A DNA stretch of 64,000 nt from Chromobacterium rhizoryzae (GTDB taxonomy: Bacteria > Pseudomonadota > Gammaproteobacteria > Burkholderiales > Chromobacteriaceae), in contig NZ_CP066126.1 of the NCBI RefSeq assembly GCF_020544465.1, positions 2,480,001 through 2,544,000 on the forward strand. The letters are read 5' to 3'. Shown in pieces: positions 52,268 through 59,715 of this stretch (position 1 is its first letter; the number at the start of each line of letters is the position of its first letter). The notes below the pieces were generated by a model, which saw only the letters and a list, made by a program, of their open reading frames with translations, had not been told where the DNA came from and made no database searches. Position numbers and translations under genes: made by a program.

Positions 52268-52888
52268 ATGCTAAAAAAAATTGGAATTTTAGCTTTTTCA
52301 CTTATTGGTACAGCAGCCTCCGCGGATAACACCGTCAGACACGCCAAAATATTCTATAGCGGCGACATGAAAACTTCGTCCGTCAGCGAACTGACAAAAG
52401 CAATCGACGACGCCAACGCCAACGATCATGTTGACCGGATAAATATTTATATAAACAGCTATGGCGGCGACATGGACTCCGGTTTGATGGCAGCCGCAGC
52501 TATTCGAAGCTCAAAAAAAACTGTCACAACTGTTGCCATGACCACAGTGGGCTCATCGGCAACGTTAATGTTATGTGCGGCGAAAGATAGGAGAGCTTTG
52601 CGCGAAGCCAGTATCTACTTACACCCGTCTTTTATCGAATATAAAGGCGAACTAAGGCCCGATACCCTCAAACAACTAGTCAAGGAAAATGAACGATTCA
52701 ATAACGTGTTCAAAACCGCCTATAAAAAATGTACGTCGTTGGACAGCCAAAAAATTAATGATATTCTTTATAGCGAATCAAACAAGGTGACATTTACCCC
52801 GCAAGAGGCTATAAAGGTAGGCCTCATCTCAGCAATTGATGAAAAAATAATAGACACGCCAGAGACCTACTACATCACAGCAGACTAG
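52268..52888 (+). CDS. Exported ClpP-like serine protease
   Basis: A 206-residue protein with a signal peptide (MLKKIGILAFSLIGTAASA) and a ClpP/crotonase fold: INIYINSYGGDMDSGLMAAAAI supplies the oxyanion-hole glycines, TTVGSSATLMLCAA the nucleophile (Ser96/97), and ASIYLHPSF the catalytic His119. Normal ClpP is cytoplasmic and works with an ATPase. This one is predicted periplasmic and has no partner, so it may process an envelope or phage protein. AT-rich; between the methyltransferase and a terminator. Confidence 0.78.
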   Translation: MLKKIGILAFSLIGTAASADNTVRHAKIFYSGDMKTSSVSELTKAIDDANANDHVDRINIYINSYGGDMDSGLMAAAAIRSSKKTVTTVAMTTVGSSATLMLCAAKDRRALREASIYLHPSFIEYKGELRPDTLKQLVKENERFNNVFKTAYKKCTSLDSQKINDILYSESNKVTFTPQEAIKVGLISAIDEKIIDTPETYYITAD

Positions 52889-52940
52889 AGCATTCCCCTT
52901 CCAGTCACGTGAACGTCTTGGAACGAAAACTCCACACGTA

Positions 52941-52970
52941 AAAAAGCCCAGGTCTGTCCCTGGGCTTTTT
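52941..52970. terminator. Bidirectional terminator
   Basis: AAAAAGCCCAGG and CCTGGGCTTTTT form a perfect 12-bp stem with a six-base loop, between the plus-strand protease gene and the minus-strand gene at 53011. Confidence 0.88.
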
Positions 52971-53010
52971 CCTCTTTACTTCGTCCTGGCTTCAGATCCT
53001 GCAACCATTC

Positions 53011-53571
53011 TCATACATCTCTTTTTGTACATCTCTTTTTGTACATCTCTTTTTGTACATCTCTTTTTGTACATCTCTTTTTGTACATCTCTTTTTGTAC
53101 ATCTCTGAGCTTTTGCATTGTGTCCGGCTCTTTGTTCATTCCTGGCTCAAGCATTCGATCGTAGTAGTTTCTTAGCTGCTTAAGCGTCTCACAGCTCCGC
53201 TTGGCCTGGATAACTGGCGCGTTTTGCCGCCGTTGCATGACAGCGATGCTTGGATCACGTGTATTGAAGTTGATGCCCTTGAAGCGTGTTCCAGGCGGAC
53301 AAAATTGTGCTGTCGTGTACATGATTTGAGAGTCTCCCACGTAGCACTCCAGTACGCCGGCTTGCAAGTTCGGTCGTTGCACAGGCCTGGGCGCCGGCGG
53401 GGACGTCCTTAGGGGCTCGTCACCATTTTTCATTTGGCGCTTGAATGTTGCTCCTGCAGGGCAAGTGGCCTCGTTTGTCAGCACGCTTCTACCATTTTTG
53501 TCTGTGCACTCGATTACCCCGGCCTGTGACACAGTGCAAGCTAATGCTATGGCGGCACCTAACCGTTTCAT
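53011..53571 (-). CDS. Exported Cys-containing protein with a repeat-encoded C terminus
   Basis: A 186-residue protein with a signal peptide (MKRLGAAIALACTVSQA). GVIECTDKNGRSVLTNEATCPAGATFK is DUF4124-like, and a second similar module follows (GVLECYVGDSQIMYTTAQFCPPGTRFK). The last 30 residues (KEMYKKRCTKRDVQ twice) come from six 14-bp direct repeats. Because 14 is not a multiple of three, each gain or loss of a unit changes the reading frame and tail. The ribosome site is GGAGAGG. Confidence 0.65.
   Translation of the reverse strand: MKRLGAAIALACTVSQAGVIECTDKNGRSVLTNEATCPAGATFKRQMKNGDEPLRTSPPAPRPVQRPNLQAGVLECYVGDSQIMYTTAQFCPPGTRFKGINFNTRDPSIAVMQRRQNAPVIQAKRSCETLKQLRNYYDRMLEPGMNKEPDTMQKLRDVQKEMYKKRCTKRDVQKEMYKKRCTKRDV
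53017..53100. repeat. Six tandem copies of a 14-bp unit
   Basis: ATCTCTTTTTGTAC is repeated six times without change, followed by a partial unit ATCTCT. It lies wholly within the 3' end of the gene at 53011-53571. Perfect identity suggests recent or active slippage. Confidence 0.95.
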
Positions 53572-53596
53572 CACAGCACCTCTCCACATAAAGTAT

Positions 53597-54157
53597 TCAA
53601 GCACGCTCAAGCGTCCTTTCTTCCTTGGGGTGCATTTTTCTAAGCACGTTAGCGTACTCGTCCAGTGTTCTTTGAGGGGGTGTTCTTGGGATCCGTAGCG
53701 GCATGAGTCCTATCTGCCTGATGATCGAATCTCTTTGCCTGTCTTTATCCTCTTTCCCAATGTGCGACCTGTCATCAAGCTCGATGATCGCGATCATTGT
53801 GAGGTCTGTCTTGCAGATCACGAAGTCAGCTACCTTCTGGCTCATTGTTCTGCGCAGCCCTTCGTTGTCGAATTTGCTTCCCCCTTCAGTGTCGATAATC
53901 TGGCTAAAGGCTACTTGAGGAAAAACGAGGAAGTCAGGGGAAAGGCTTTTTGTCAGGCGGTTAAAGCACTCTTGCTCACGCTGTGTGAGCAGAGTTTTCC
54001 CTTTGATTTTGAACCTCGCTGAGCCGAACTTCCTTGGGATTGTTACATCGTTGAATGAGCGCTTGGGTGCTTTGCTTTTCTTCGCGCCACTCATCGCTAT
54101 AGCTGCGATAGCCATCAAGATGAAGATGATGACGATTGTTGTCATGCTTTTTCTCAT
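53597..54157 (-). CDS. DUF2726-like nuclease-fold protein with an N-terminal anchor
   Basis: A 186-residue protein with an N-terminal membrane helix (MTTIVIIFILMAIAAIAM), a basic linker (KKSKAPKRSF), and a C-terminal domain like DUF2726: LLTQREQECFNRLTKSL, FLVFPQVAFSQII, KVADFVICKTDLTMIAIIELDDRSH. The D-F-V...E-L-D pattern is the PD-(D/E)XK-type nuclease core. It could nick DNA during replication or act as a defence nuclease. It lies downstream of a CGTCACCGTAACG site and a GC-rich repeat. Confidence 0.65.
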   Translation of the reverse strand: MRKSMTTIVIIFILMAIAAIAMSGAKKSKAPKRSFNDVTIPRKFGSARFKIKGKTLLTQREQECFNRLTKSLSPDFLVFPQVAFSQIIDTEGGSKFDNEGLRRTMSQKVADFVICKTDLTMIAIIELDDRSHIGKEDKDRQRDSIIRQIGLMPLRIPRTPPQRTLDEYANVLRKMHPKEERTLERA

Positions 54158-54215
54158 CACGTTACGTTAACGATGATGCTATACGAATAAACTCTGTCTG
54201 CAAATTCGTCTTATT

Positions 54216-54228
54216 CGTCACCGTAACG
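54216..54228. promoter_or_regulatory. Putative operator upstream of the DUF2726-like gene
   Basis: CGTCACCGTAACG, the exact reverse complement of the site at 49189-49201, about 60 bases before the minus-strand gene start at 54157. Confidence 0.5.
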
Positions 54229-54300
54229 AAAATTTAGGGAAGCCACGCCCCCGGCTCTTTTGCAGACAGTAAAAACCGTGTAGAGCGATCGCCCATGGCC

Positions 54301-54399
54301 AGCCCCGCGCTCGCGCGCCCCTAGGGGCCCCGCCTGGGCGTTCTTATCCAGGAAGGGGTAGGGGGACTAGCTCGGCCTTGGCCGAGCGTAGTAGGGCGT
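54301..54399 (+). repeat. Origin-like inverted repeat, left copy
   Basis: Three blocks recur in reverse order and orientation at 56074-56174: 54301-54333 (33 bp, exact match to 56142-56174), 54355-54370 (GGGGTAGGGGGACTAG, exact) and 54387-54399 (CGTAGTAGGGCGT, exact). No coding frame of note is present. The phage-side copy lies in the noncoding region upstream of rep, the usual place of an inovirus replication origin. Confidence 0.85.
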
Positions 54400-54442
54400 T
54401 GCAACCTGTTGGCGTCGCGCCGCCTTCGGGCCGCATAGCGGC

Positions 54443-54760
54443 CTAACGGTGGCAGTTCTCGCGGTAGAAGTCCCGTTCAATCATGAGCCGTTCGATCAGC
54501 TCCGCTTGTTGTACGGCAAGGCGCTTGGCCCAACGATAGTCCCGCATTAGGGCGACTTCTTCGTAGTTGATGCGCTCGCCAGTCGCTGGACAAATGAGCG
54601 CTTGGCCATCGTCCAGAATGAACCGAACTGCTTACCTAGCACTGTCGACGCTTTGTGAGCCAGTCTCAGCGGCAATTTCCGTTACGTCACGAAAACAAAC
54701 AGCCCTGATCAAGTCATCAGGGCTGCACGGGAACTCACACCACGGTAGATTGCGTTTCAT
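54443..54760 (-). pseudogene. Phage-type small gene interrupted by an in-frame stop
   Basis: One frame of 106 codons starts at an ATG at 54760 (MKRNLPWCEFPCSPDDLIRA...), meets a TAA at 54632-54634 after 42 residues, and continues without further stops for 62 codons (AVRFILDDGQALICPATGE...RLAVQQAELIERLMIERD) to a TAG at 54443-54445. Both halves look like protein, the second with a zinc-knuckle-like Cys and a helical end. It is either a gene killed by one base change or a case of readthrough. Small genes like this sit beside rep in inoviruses. Confidence 0.5.
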
Positions 54761-54858
54761 TTTGCTGCGGACAGTTGTTGCTCGAACCCACAACGATGGA
54801 AAGTCAGGGAATTGAACCGTTGGAGCAGCCTGTATACCCTGCGTCGTATGTTTCCAAA

Positions 54859-54886
54859 ATTTGACATAATATACATTATGCGAACT
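54859..54886 (-). mobile_element. dif: dif site / prophage attachment site, near-canonical
   Basis: Read on the minus strand: AGTTCGCATAA, TGTATA, TTATGTCAAAT. This is the Neisseria-type dif core with a single difference from the sequence I remember (TTATGTTAAAT). Eleven-base XerC and XerD arms flank a six-base spacer. It overlaps the last codons and stop of the phage rep gene. It is probably the one functional dif left between two integrated elements. Confidence 0.88.
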
Positions 54887-55949
54887 GCGACGCAGAAAAA
54901 AAAGAGGCCCACTCTCGATCAAGCTGCGACTCATGAAAGCGCAGATCATCGCGGCCCATCGCTTCAATCGCTTTGCAGTACAAGCGGCCAAGCTTTTGCC
55001 AATATTCCGGCGTGTCCGGGTCATCTCCAAACATAGGGCTACGGAGTGACCCGCACACTTGTTTATGACCAAGTTGAACAACCTTACCGCCAGCCTCGAT
55101 ACACTCACGAACGAAGTCACGCAAACCGATGTCTTCACGCCAAGTATCGTGAGCGACTGAAACGAAGGTCTTTACATCCATTGGCGTTACCGTAACGCCT
55201 CTACGCTTGCCATCGAACTGGACGATAAACGGCGAAGCCATCCAAACACCCGTAAGCATACTGATCCAGCCACCGCCGACCGCACGGCGTACCATGTAGT
55301 CTTTACTATCCCAAACAGCACGAACCCAGCCAGGCGCCAATATGTAAGCCCGCTCTTCGCGCTGATCATCCGTAAAGCCCCCGGCGCCGTAGAGCCTTGC
55401 ACCCGGAGGCAACATGCTATCGTCCCCGCCCTTGCTCGCGTACTTAGACAAGTAACCAACAGCAGTGCGCGCCCATTCAATCCGCGTTGAGCCATGCGGC
55501 CACCAGCCTTGCTTATCGGGCTTAGGCAGCGTCAGGCCGCGAGGCAGGAAGAACACTACGTGATAATGCGGCTTGCCGGCCTTTGTCAGCTCCAGAACCC
55601 ACACATACCGCAACTGGTGGCAGCCGCGACGCTTGAGCCACTTGCGCACGCGATCAAGCAGATCGGAAACGTGACGAGGGCTGTAATCGGCGTCTGGACG
55701 GTATGTGAGAGTCAGCATTGCCGCTTTGGGCTTCCTGAAGCCATTCGCAGAGACGTGTTGGGCATGAATGCGGGCCGATGTGATCACCGTCCTTTTCATG
55801 CGTTTGAGGCGGCTAGCATGAGCGTCAAAAAAGCGCTGCTCATGCGTCGCACTTGTTGAATATAAGACAAGCCCATGCGGACGCTTCGCGTCCTTACGAC
55901 TAAGAGGCTTGGAAATCGGACCTTCCGGGTATATAGTTTCGGTGTGCAT
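54876..55949 (-). CDS. Inovirus rolling-circle replication initiator (HUH)
   Basis: A 357-residue Rep. The HUH metal motif is HYHVVFF (H128, H130) in AGKPHYHVVFFLP, and the catalytic Tyr region is AVGYLSKYASKG (Y166/Y170). It nicks the phage origin to start rolling-circle replication. The start at 55949 (MHTETIYPEG) is the first Met after a GC-rich hairpin; a longer frame to 56063 runs through operator and hairpin sequence and is unlikely. The gene 3' end lies inside the dif site, so integration restores its last codons. Confidence 0.85.
   Translation of the reverse strand: MHTETIYPEGPISKPLSRKDAKRPHGLVLYSTSATHEQRFFDAHASRLKRMKRTVITSARIHAQHVSANGFRKPKAAMLTLTYRPDADYSPRHVSDLLDRVRKWLKRRGCHQLRYVWVLELTKAGKPHYHVVFFLPRGLTLPKPDKQGWWPHGSTRIEWARTAVGYLSKYASKGGDDSMLPPGARLYGAGGFTDDQREERAYILAPGWVRAVWDSKDYMVRRAVGGGWISMLTGVWMASPFIVQFDGKRRGVTVTPMDVKTFVSVAHDTWREDIGLRDFVRECIEAGGKVVQLGHKQVCGSLRSPMFGDDPDTPEYWQKLGRLYCKAIEAMGRDDLRFHESQLDREWASFFSASQFA
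55185..55197. promoter_or_regulatory. Palindrome of the CGTYACNGTRACG type inside rep
   Basis: CGTTACCGTAACG, a perfect palindrome apart from the centre, within the rep coding region. Possibly a target of the regulator at 49279 or chance; the motif is shared with 49189, 49217 and 54216. Confidence 0.35.
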
Positions 55950-55979
55950 GGCAGCCTGTATCTGTCGTGTTCGCAACAC

Positions 55980-56010
55980 CCCCCAGTCTCTGTTGGCGCA
56001 GAACTGGGGG
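55980..56010. other. Phage hairpin, possible packaging or terminator signal
   Basis: CCCCCAGT pairs with ACTGGGGG, and inside it TCTG pairs with CAGA around TTGGCG. On the plus strand TTTTT follows, but no plus-strand gene ends here. In filamentous phages a strong hairpin in the noncoding region serves as packaging signal. Confidence 0.5.
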
Positions 56011-56039
56011 TTTTTCATTTTGAATGACAAAAAGATTAT

Positions 56040-56056
56040 GGACCCACTATGGGTCC
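56040..56056. promoter_or_regulatory. Phage operator, copy 1
   Basis: GGACCCACTATGGGTCC, a palindrome of type GACCCA-N3-TGGGTC also found at 60422-60436 and 60454-60470. It stands between the origin-like repeat and rep, so it could control rep. Confidence 0.7.
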
Positions 56057-56073
56057 GATGCAAGCAGGCATAG

Positions 56074-56174
56074 ACGCCCTACTACGGCCGCTCGCTGGCG
56101 GCCTAGTCCCCCTACCCCCATCTGTGGCACAAAACGCCACAGCGGGGCCCCTAGGGGCGCGCGAGCGCGGGGCT
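56074..56174 (-). repeat. Origin-like inverted repeat, phage copy
   Basis: Reverse-order, reverse-complement partner of 54301-54399, with three exact blocks at 56074-56086, 56103-56118 and 56142-56174. It fills the largest noncoding gap of the prophage, between the small genes and rep, together with a TGTGGC...GCCACA hairpin (56123-56141). This is the best candidate for the phage replication origin. Confidence 0.8.
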
Positions 56175-56257
56175 ACGGTAGCGAGCGAGTGAGGGAGCTA
56201 TGGAATGTCTGCAAGAAGGGGGTCGGGTCGATCTTGGCTAATGATTTTCGTTCAAAT

Positions 56258-56356
56258 TTACAGATGATTTATTAGTCTTTTAATGCCTTCATACATGGCA
56301 TAAAAAATAATAGCCAAGCAAATAATAAGCAAAAGGATAAATGCAACTTTACTCAT
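56258..56356 (-). CDS. Small single-helix membrane protein (32 aa)
   Basis: The frame encodes MSKVAFILLLIICLAIIFYA followed by a short basic tail with KRLINHL, that is, one membrane helix and a charged end. Its start overlaps the stop of the preceding small gene by 8 bases (translational coupling). Size and topology fit inovirus pVII/pIX-like or assembly proteins. Too short for usual gene calling. Confidence 0.55.
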   Translation of the reverse strand: MSKVAFILLLIICLAIIFYAMYEGIKRLINHL

Positions 56357-56543
56357 TTGTATTGTCCAGTTGGCTTGGTTCAATTTCAGGGGCTTGGTAA
56401 AGATCGTTCTTTTCACTTACCTGTATCTTGTAAAACTCCATGGCTGCATTATAAGCGGCAATATATTGAAGCACTTGCATGCTATTGGCTTTAAGTCCGG
56501 AAGCTTTTAAATGAGCTACAGCAACGCCTAGAGTGAGTGACAT
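56349..56543 (-). CDS. Small phage protein of unknown function
   Basis: A 64-residue protein with a helical N-terminal two thirds (VAVAHLKASGLKANSMQVLQYIAAYNAAMEFY) and an acidic tail. It begins 12 bases after the zot stop codon, with the AAGGAT ribosome site near the end of zot. It resembles small orphan genes found after zot in other inoviruses. No family is recognised. Confidence 0.6.
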   Translation of the reverse strand: MSLTLGVAVAHLKASGLKANSMQVLQYIAAYNAAMEFYKIQVSEKNDLYQAPEIEPSQLDNTNE

Positions 56544-56554
56544 TTTATGAATCC

Positions 56555-57691
56555 TTATTTAAATGAACGTGGGAAATTGTCTTTCGTGCCGAAATCTTTT
56601 ACAGCGGGCTGAGGCTGGGTAGAGGCTAATTCAACAGGTTTATTCGTGACCTGAGTCGAAGCCATCTCTCTGCGCTCATGCTGCTCATTAGGCGAAAGAT
56701 ACGGATCAAACCAACCTTTATCGACGTAGTAACGACAGCGGTACTCTTCCATCTCTATAGGACTTCCTTGCTGATTAAAGCAAGAGCATTTCAGCTTAGA
56801 GGCAATGCAAGCTGTGACTTTCGGGAAAGTCCTGGGTTGCGTTAATTCGTCGTATGCTGGGGCTGAATCTGGCATACCAGGAACGCGCGGCTGACGATCA
56901 TTCAAGAAAGTAGCAGCAGTCTTAATCACCCTCCCCTGTTGATTATTCGTAGCAACCGTAGGACTAAGCGTAGGACTTGCAGCGGATGCAGCCGGAGCGG
57001 ATGTTTCATGCTTGGCCATAGCATCGGCCTGCTCTTTGGGTTTTGCATATAGATTTCGATAAATAAAGTAAGAGGCAGTAACAACAGCAAGAATAGAGAA
57101 AACAATCATAAATAACATTTGCTTCAAACGAAGTGGCATTTGAAACTTATGGGTATGCATTTCACTAGACTTATACCAAGAATAAACCTCTTTCGGAAAA
57201 ACAAAAGTCTTGCGATCCAAGCAAGTTTTTTGAGCAGTCTTAGCGTTGGGATTTTCCTGGCAACCCTCCTGCCATGTCAAAACCGTTGAGCGTTCAGCGC
57301 CAAACTGTCTAACAAGGTGTATGTGAGTGCCAATTAAGCGGCGAATAAATGAGTCTACAAGCGTTGGGTGCTGAGTGATAAATACAATGTCCACGCCTTT
57401 ATGCCGATGCTTTGCAAGGAGCTCAACAGACCGAGGCGTTTCTTTGCCCGACCTACGAACAGGAAAAGGCTCTTGGCATTCATCAATGACAAGGTAAGAA
57501 CCAGGAAGCAATTCCGGCCAACGGTGCGGATCATCAATTTCAATCCACTGGGTAATCTCTTTACCCTTTTGAGTAAGCGGAATGTTGTAGTAATAAACCT
57601 GCCTGTTTTCCTTTTCAGCCTTAGATTTAAGCCAATTCAAAAGGAAAAGCGTTTTGCCAGAACCAGGAACAGCAGTTACCAAGTAAAGCAT
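56555..57691 (-). CDS. zot: Zot/pI phage assembly ATPase
   Basis: A 378-residue inovirus morphogenesis protein. The N-terminal cytoplasmic ATPase has Walker A AVPGSGKT (residues 7-14) and Walker B SYLVIDEC (65-72). A single membrane helix follows at about 192-211, then a periplasmic tail with Cys (TACIASKLKCSCFNQQG) and a Pro/Ser-rich end. It extrudes the phage filament through the envelope. The start overlaps the stop of the pVI-like gene by one base. Confidence 0.93.
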   Translation of the reverse strand: MLYLVTAVPGSGKTLFLLNWLKSKAEKENRQVYYYNIPLTQKGKEITQWIEIDDPHRWPELLPGSYLVIDECQEPFPVRRSGKETPRSVELLAKHRHKGVDIVFITQHPTLVDSFIRRLIGTHIHLVRQFGAERSTVLTWQEGCQENPNAKTAQKTCLDRKTFVFPKEVYSWYKSSEMHTHKFQMPLRLKQMLFMIVFSILAVVTASYFIYRNLYAKPKEQADAMAKHETSAPAASAASPTLSPTVATNNQQGRVIKTAATFLNDRQPRVPGMPDSAPAYDELTQPRTFPKVTACIASKLKCSCFNQQGSPIEMEEYRCRYYVDKGWFDPYLSPNEQHERREMASTQVTNKPVELASTQPQPAVKDFGTKDNFPRSFK

Positions 57692-58014
57692 TATTTGCCC
57701 CCACCAAAGCCGCTGAATTTCGTGACAGCGAAATTGCCAGCTTTATCAACACCGTCAAGCGTCATGCGAATTGCGAAAGCACTGAGAACAACAGAAATGC
57801 CAACGCCTACGCCAGACATTCCAAGAATATTAAGGGCATCAGCACCCATGCCAGAAACGATCGAAGAAAGAGCAACTTTCACTTTGCCAAGAATAAAAGT
57901 TGCCCCCATGAAGCTCACAGAACCAATCCCTAGGGCGGTAACAACCCTAGCAATCACAGAGTTAAGAAGAGCCGTTATAACGCCCCATATAATAGGAATT
58001 AACCAGGCCGGCAT
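57691..58014 (-). CDS. pVI-like minor coat protein (DUF2523)
   Basis: A 107-residue protein with three hydrophobic segments (WLIPIIWGVITALLNSVIA; FMGATFILGKV; GVGVGISVVLSAFAI), the DUF2523 pattern seen between the adsorption-protein and zot genes in inoviruses. The predicted role is capping the filament with pIII. It sits 2 bases after the adsorption gene and overlaps zot. Confidence 0.8.
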   Translation of the reverse strand: MPAWLIPIIWGVITALLNSVIARVVTALGIGSVSFMGATFILGKVKVALSSIVSGMGADALNILGMSGVGVGISVVLSAFAIRMTLDGVDKAGNFAVTKFSGFGGGK

Positions 58015-58016
58015 AA

Positions 58017-59405
58017 TTAGCCCCTCTTAAAGATAATGAAAAGCGCTGTGAGCATAGAAACCGCTATAACACCTGGGCGCATCATGAGAATGAAACGGCA
58101 AAGCGGATCATATTCAACATTCCAATTCCAAACAGAAAACCCGACATTGACTGATAAGACATGAGGAGCCGGGCAAGAACCACCGCCGAAGAAATCAGAC
58201 GTATCTAACATGCCGGAAATGTCGCCGCCGTTTTCAGTAGTTGGGCCTTGATTGCCCTCAGGGCCGGACAACCCATCACCTAGGCCGCAAACCCATTTCA
58301 AACCGGCGGGAAACTGTTCATCGCAAGGCTTATCAGACGGCTTATCAGGCGCAGGGCTAGAGCTATCGCCTTTACCTGGAGTTGTGCCCCCAGGACTGCT
58401 GGAATCGCCCTTCCCAGGCTTATCACCACCGGGCTTGGGCCCGCCAGAATGACCAGAAGAACCGCCAGAACCAGGAGTAGAAGAAGGAGCGGGTTTATCA
58501 GGCGTACCTTGACATGTCGTCATACCACCCTGAGTAACTTTGTAAGTGCCGTCAGGGCAAGGATTTTTAGCACCATTATCAGCAGGATCAACGCACCCTA
58601 TGGGCTTTCCAGTGCCAACATCAACAATACTGACCGAGCCTTTAGGGCATGAACCAGGGGAAGTCGTTTCTGGAGCCTGTTTACCGGGTTCCTGTCGGCT
58701 ATTCAGGCAAGTCGGCACGTCATTGACTTCGCCATATACCTGACCCTCTGGACAAACCCTATTTTTGGGGGGCGTTTTAATGTATGAGCCATCAGCCAAG
58801 GTGCCATCGGGTTTGCAATAAGCGCCGGTATAAACATGAGCCAAATATGCTGCAGTAGGCGTCACAACCTGGCGCGTTGTCATGCCGCACCCAGCACCAC
58901 ATTGCTGCATTTGACTATTGCCGCCACTCGTATCACAACCCGGGCCCATGGTCGGGTTAATCATGCCCTTTTGCTGATATTTACCCGCCAGCGCATTACA
59001 AGTAATGGCCATCAGGTCAGGCGGGGGGCATTCTTTTGGTAAGTCAGGCTTTGGCGGGTCAGGGCGATAACATTGAGCGCCGTTTAACTCGGGTGTATAT
59101 CCCAGAGGGCAATCGCCACGATATGTATCTGTAATTGGAGAGATAACACGACCGTTATCGCATACAGCAAAGTCGGGAAAACTTTGTCTAACTCCGGAGC
59201 CGAAATAAGAACAAGCAGAAGAAGGGCTTTTCTGCTGACAAGCAGGAGCATTTGCAACAGCATCGTCAGAATTACAAACGCCACCAGCAACCCACCAATA
59301 TGAATGGCTACGGGTAGGAGCCGGAATTGTTTCCGCATTAGCGGCGGGTGAATAGAATCCAAAAAGCACCCAGGAAAGCAATAAGAACGAAATAGCCCGC
59401 CACAT
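58017..59405 (-). CDS. pIII-like adsorption protein, TspB-like
   Basis: A 462-residue phage tip protein: a signal peptide (LLLSWVLFGFYSPAANA), a Cys-rich N-terminal region with many CP(x)G/PDG modules, a Gly/Ser/Pro linker (about residues 300-355, SSTPGSGGSSGHSGGPKPGG), a domain with DISGMLDTSDFFGGGSCPAP, and a C-terminal membrane anchor (VIAVSMLTALFIIFKRG). The C-terminal part resembles TspB of the Neisseria MDA phage. It binds the receptor, probably a pilus. The glycine-rich linker is typical of pIII. Confidence 0.87.
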   Translation of the reverse strand: MWRAISFLLLSWVLFGFYSPAANAETIPAPTRSHSYWWVAGGVCNSDDAVANAPACQQKSPSSACSYFGSGVRQSFPDFAVCDNGRVISPITDTYRGDCPLGYTPELNGAQCYRPDPPKPDLPKECPPPDLMAITCNALAGKYQQKGMINPTMGPGCDTSGGNSQMQQCGAGCGMTTRQVVTPTAAYLAHVYTGAYCKPDGTLADGSYIKTPPKNRVCPEGQVYGEVNDVPTCLNSRQEPGKQAPETTSPGSCPKGSVSIVDVGTGKPIGCVDPADNGAKNPCPDGTYKVTQGGMTTCQGTPDKPAPSSTPGSGGSSGHSGGPKPGGDKPGKGDSSSPGGTTPGKGDSSSPAPDKPSDKPCDEQFPAGLKWVCGLGDGLSGPEGNQGPTTENGGDISGMLDTSDFFGGGSCPAPHVLSVNVGFSVWNWNVEYDPLCRFILMMRPGVIAVSMLTALFIIFKRG

Positions 59406-59484
59406 TGATTCACCCCAAAAAAACGGGGGCCGAAGCCCCCCAGGAAGCCCAAACAGGGCACGAATTAGCGTTATGTAACGCTAA

Positions 59485-59715
59485 TTAGGTGCGAGCCAAC
59501 GCGGACTTAACATAGCCCCAGAGGACCAAAACGCCATTCAGCCCCATCTTGGCACCACCAACAGCAGCAATAATTGCGACACCGCCAGCGATGAGGGCCA
59601 CGGTCGTGGAAACATCGATCGAACCACCATCAGCAGCGAAAGCCGGCACCGAGGCGGAAGCGAGCAGAAAAGGCAGAGCGAAACGGCGGAATGTGTTGAA
59701 GCGTTTCAGTTTCAT
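59485..59715 (-). CDS. Major coat protein pVIII
   Basis: A 76-residue preprotein: signal peptide (RRFALPFLLASASVPAFA|AD), acidic N terminus (DGGSIDVS), a membrane helix (TTVALIAGGVAIIAAVGG) and a basic C terminus. The mature length is about 48 residues, as usual for pVIII. It builds the filament wall. The start overlaps the stop of the small gene upstream (ATGA). Confidence 0.9.
   Translation of the reverse strand: MKLKRFNTFRRFALPFLLASASVPAFAADGGSIDVSTTVALIAGGVAIIAAVGGAKMGLNGVLVLWGYVKSALART

Noticed and set aside
53017..53106. CRISPR-like array
   Set aside because: The 14-bp units are contiguous with no spacers and lie inside a coding region. It is a tandem repeat.
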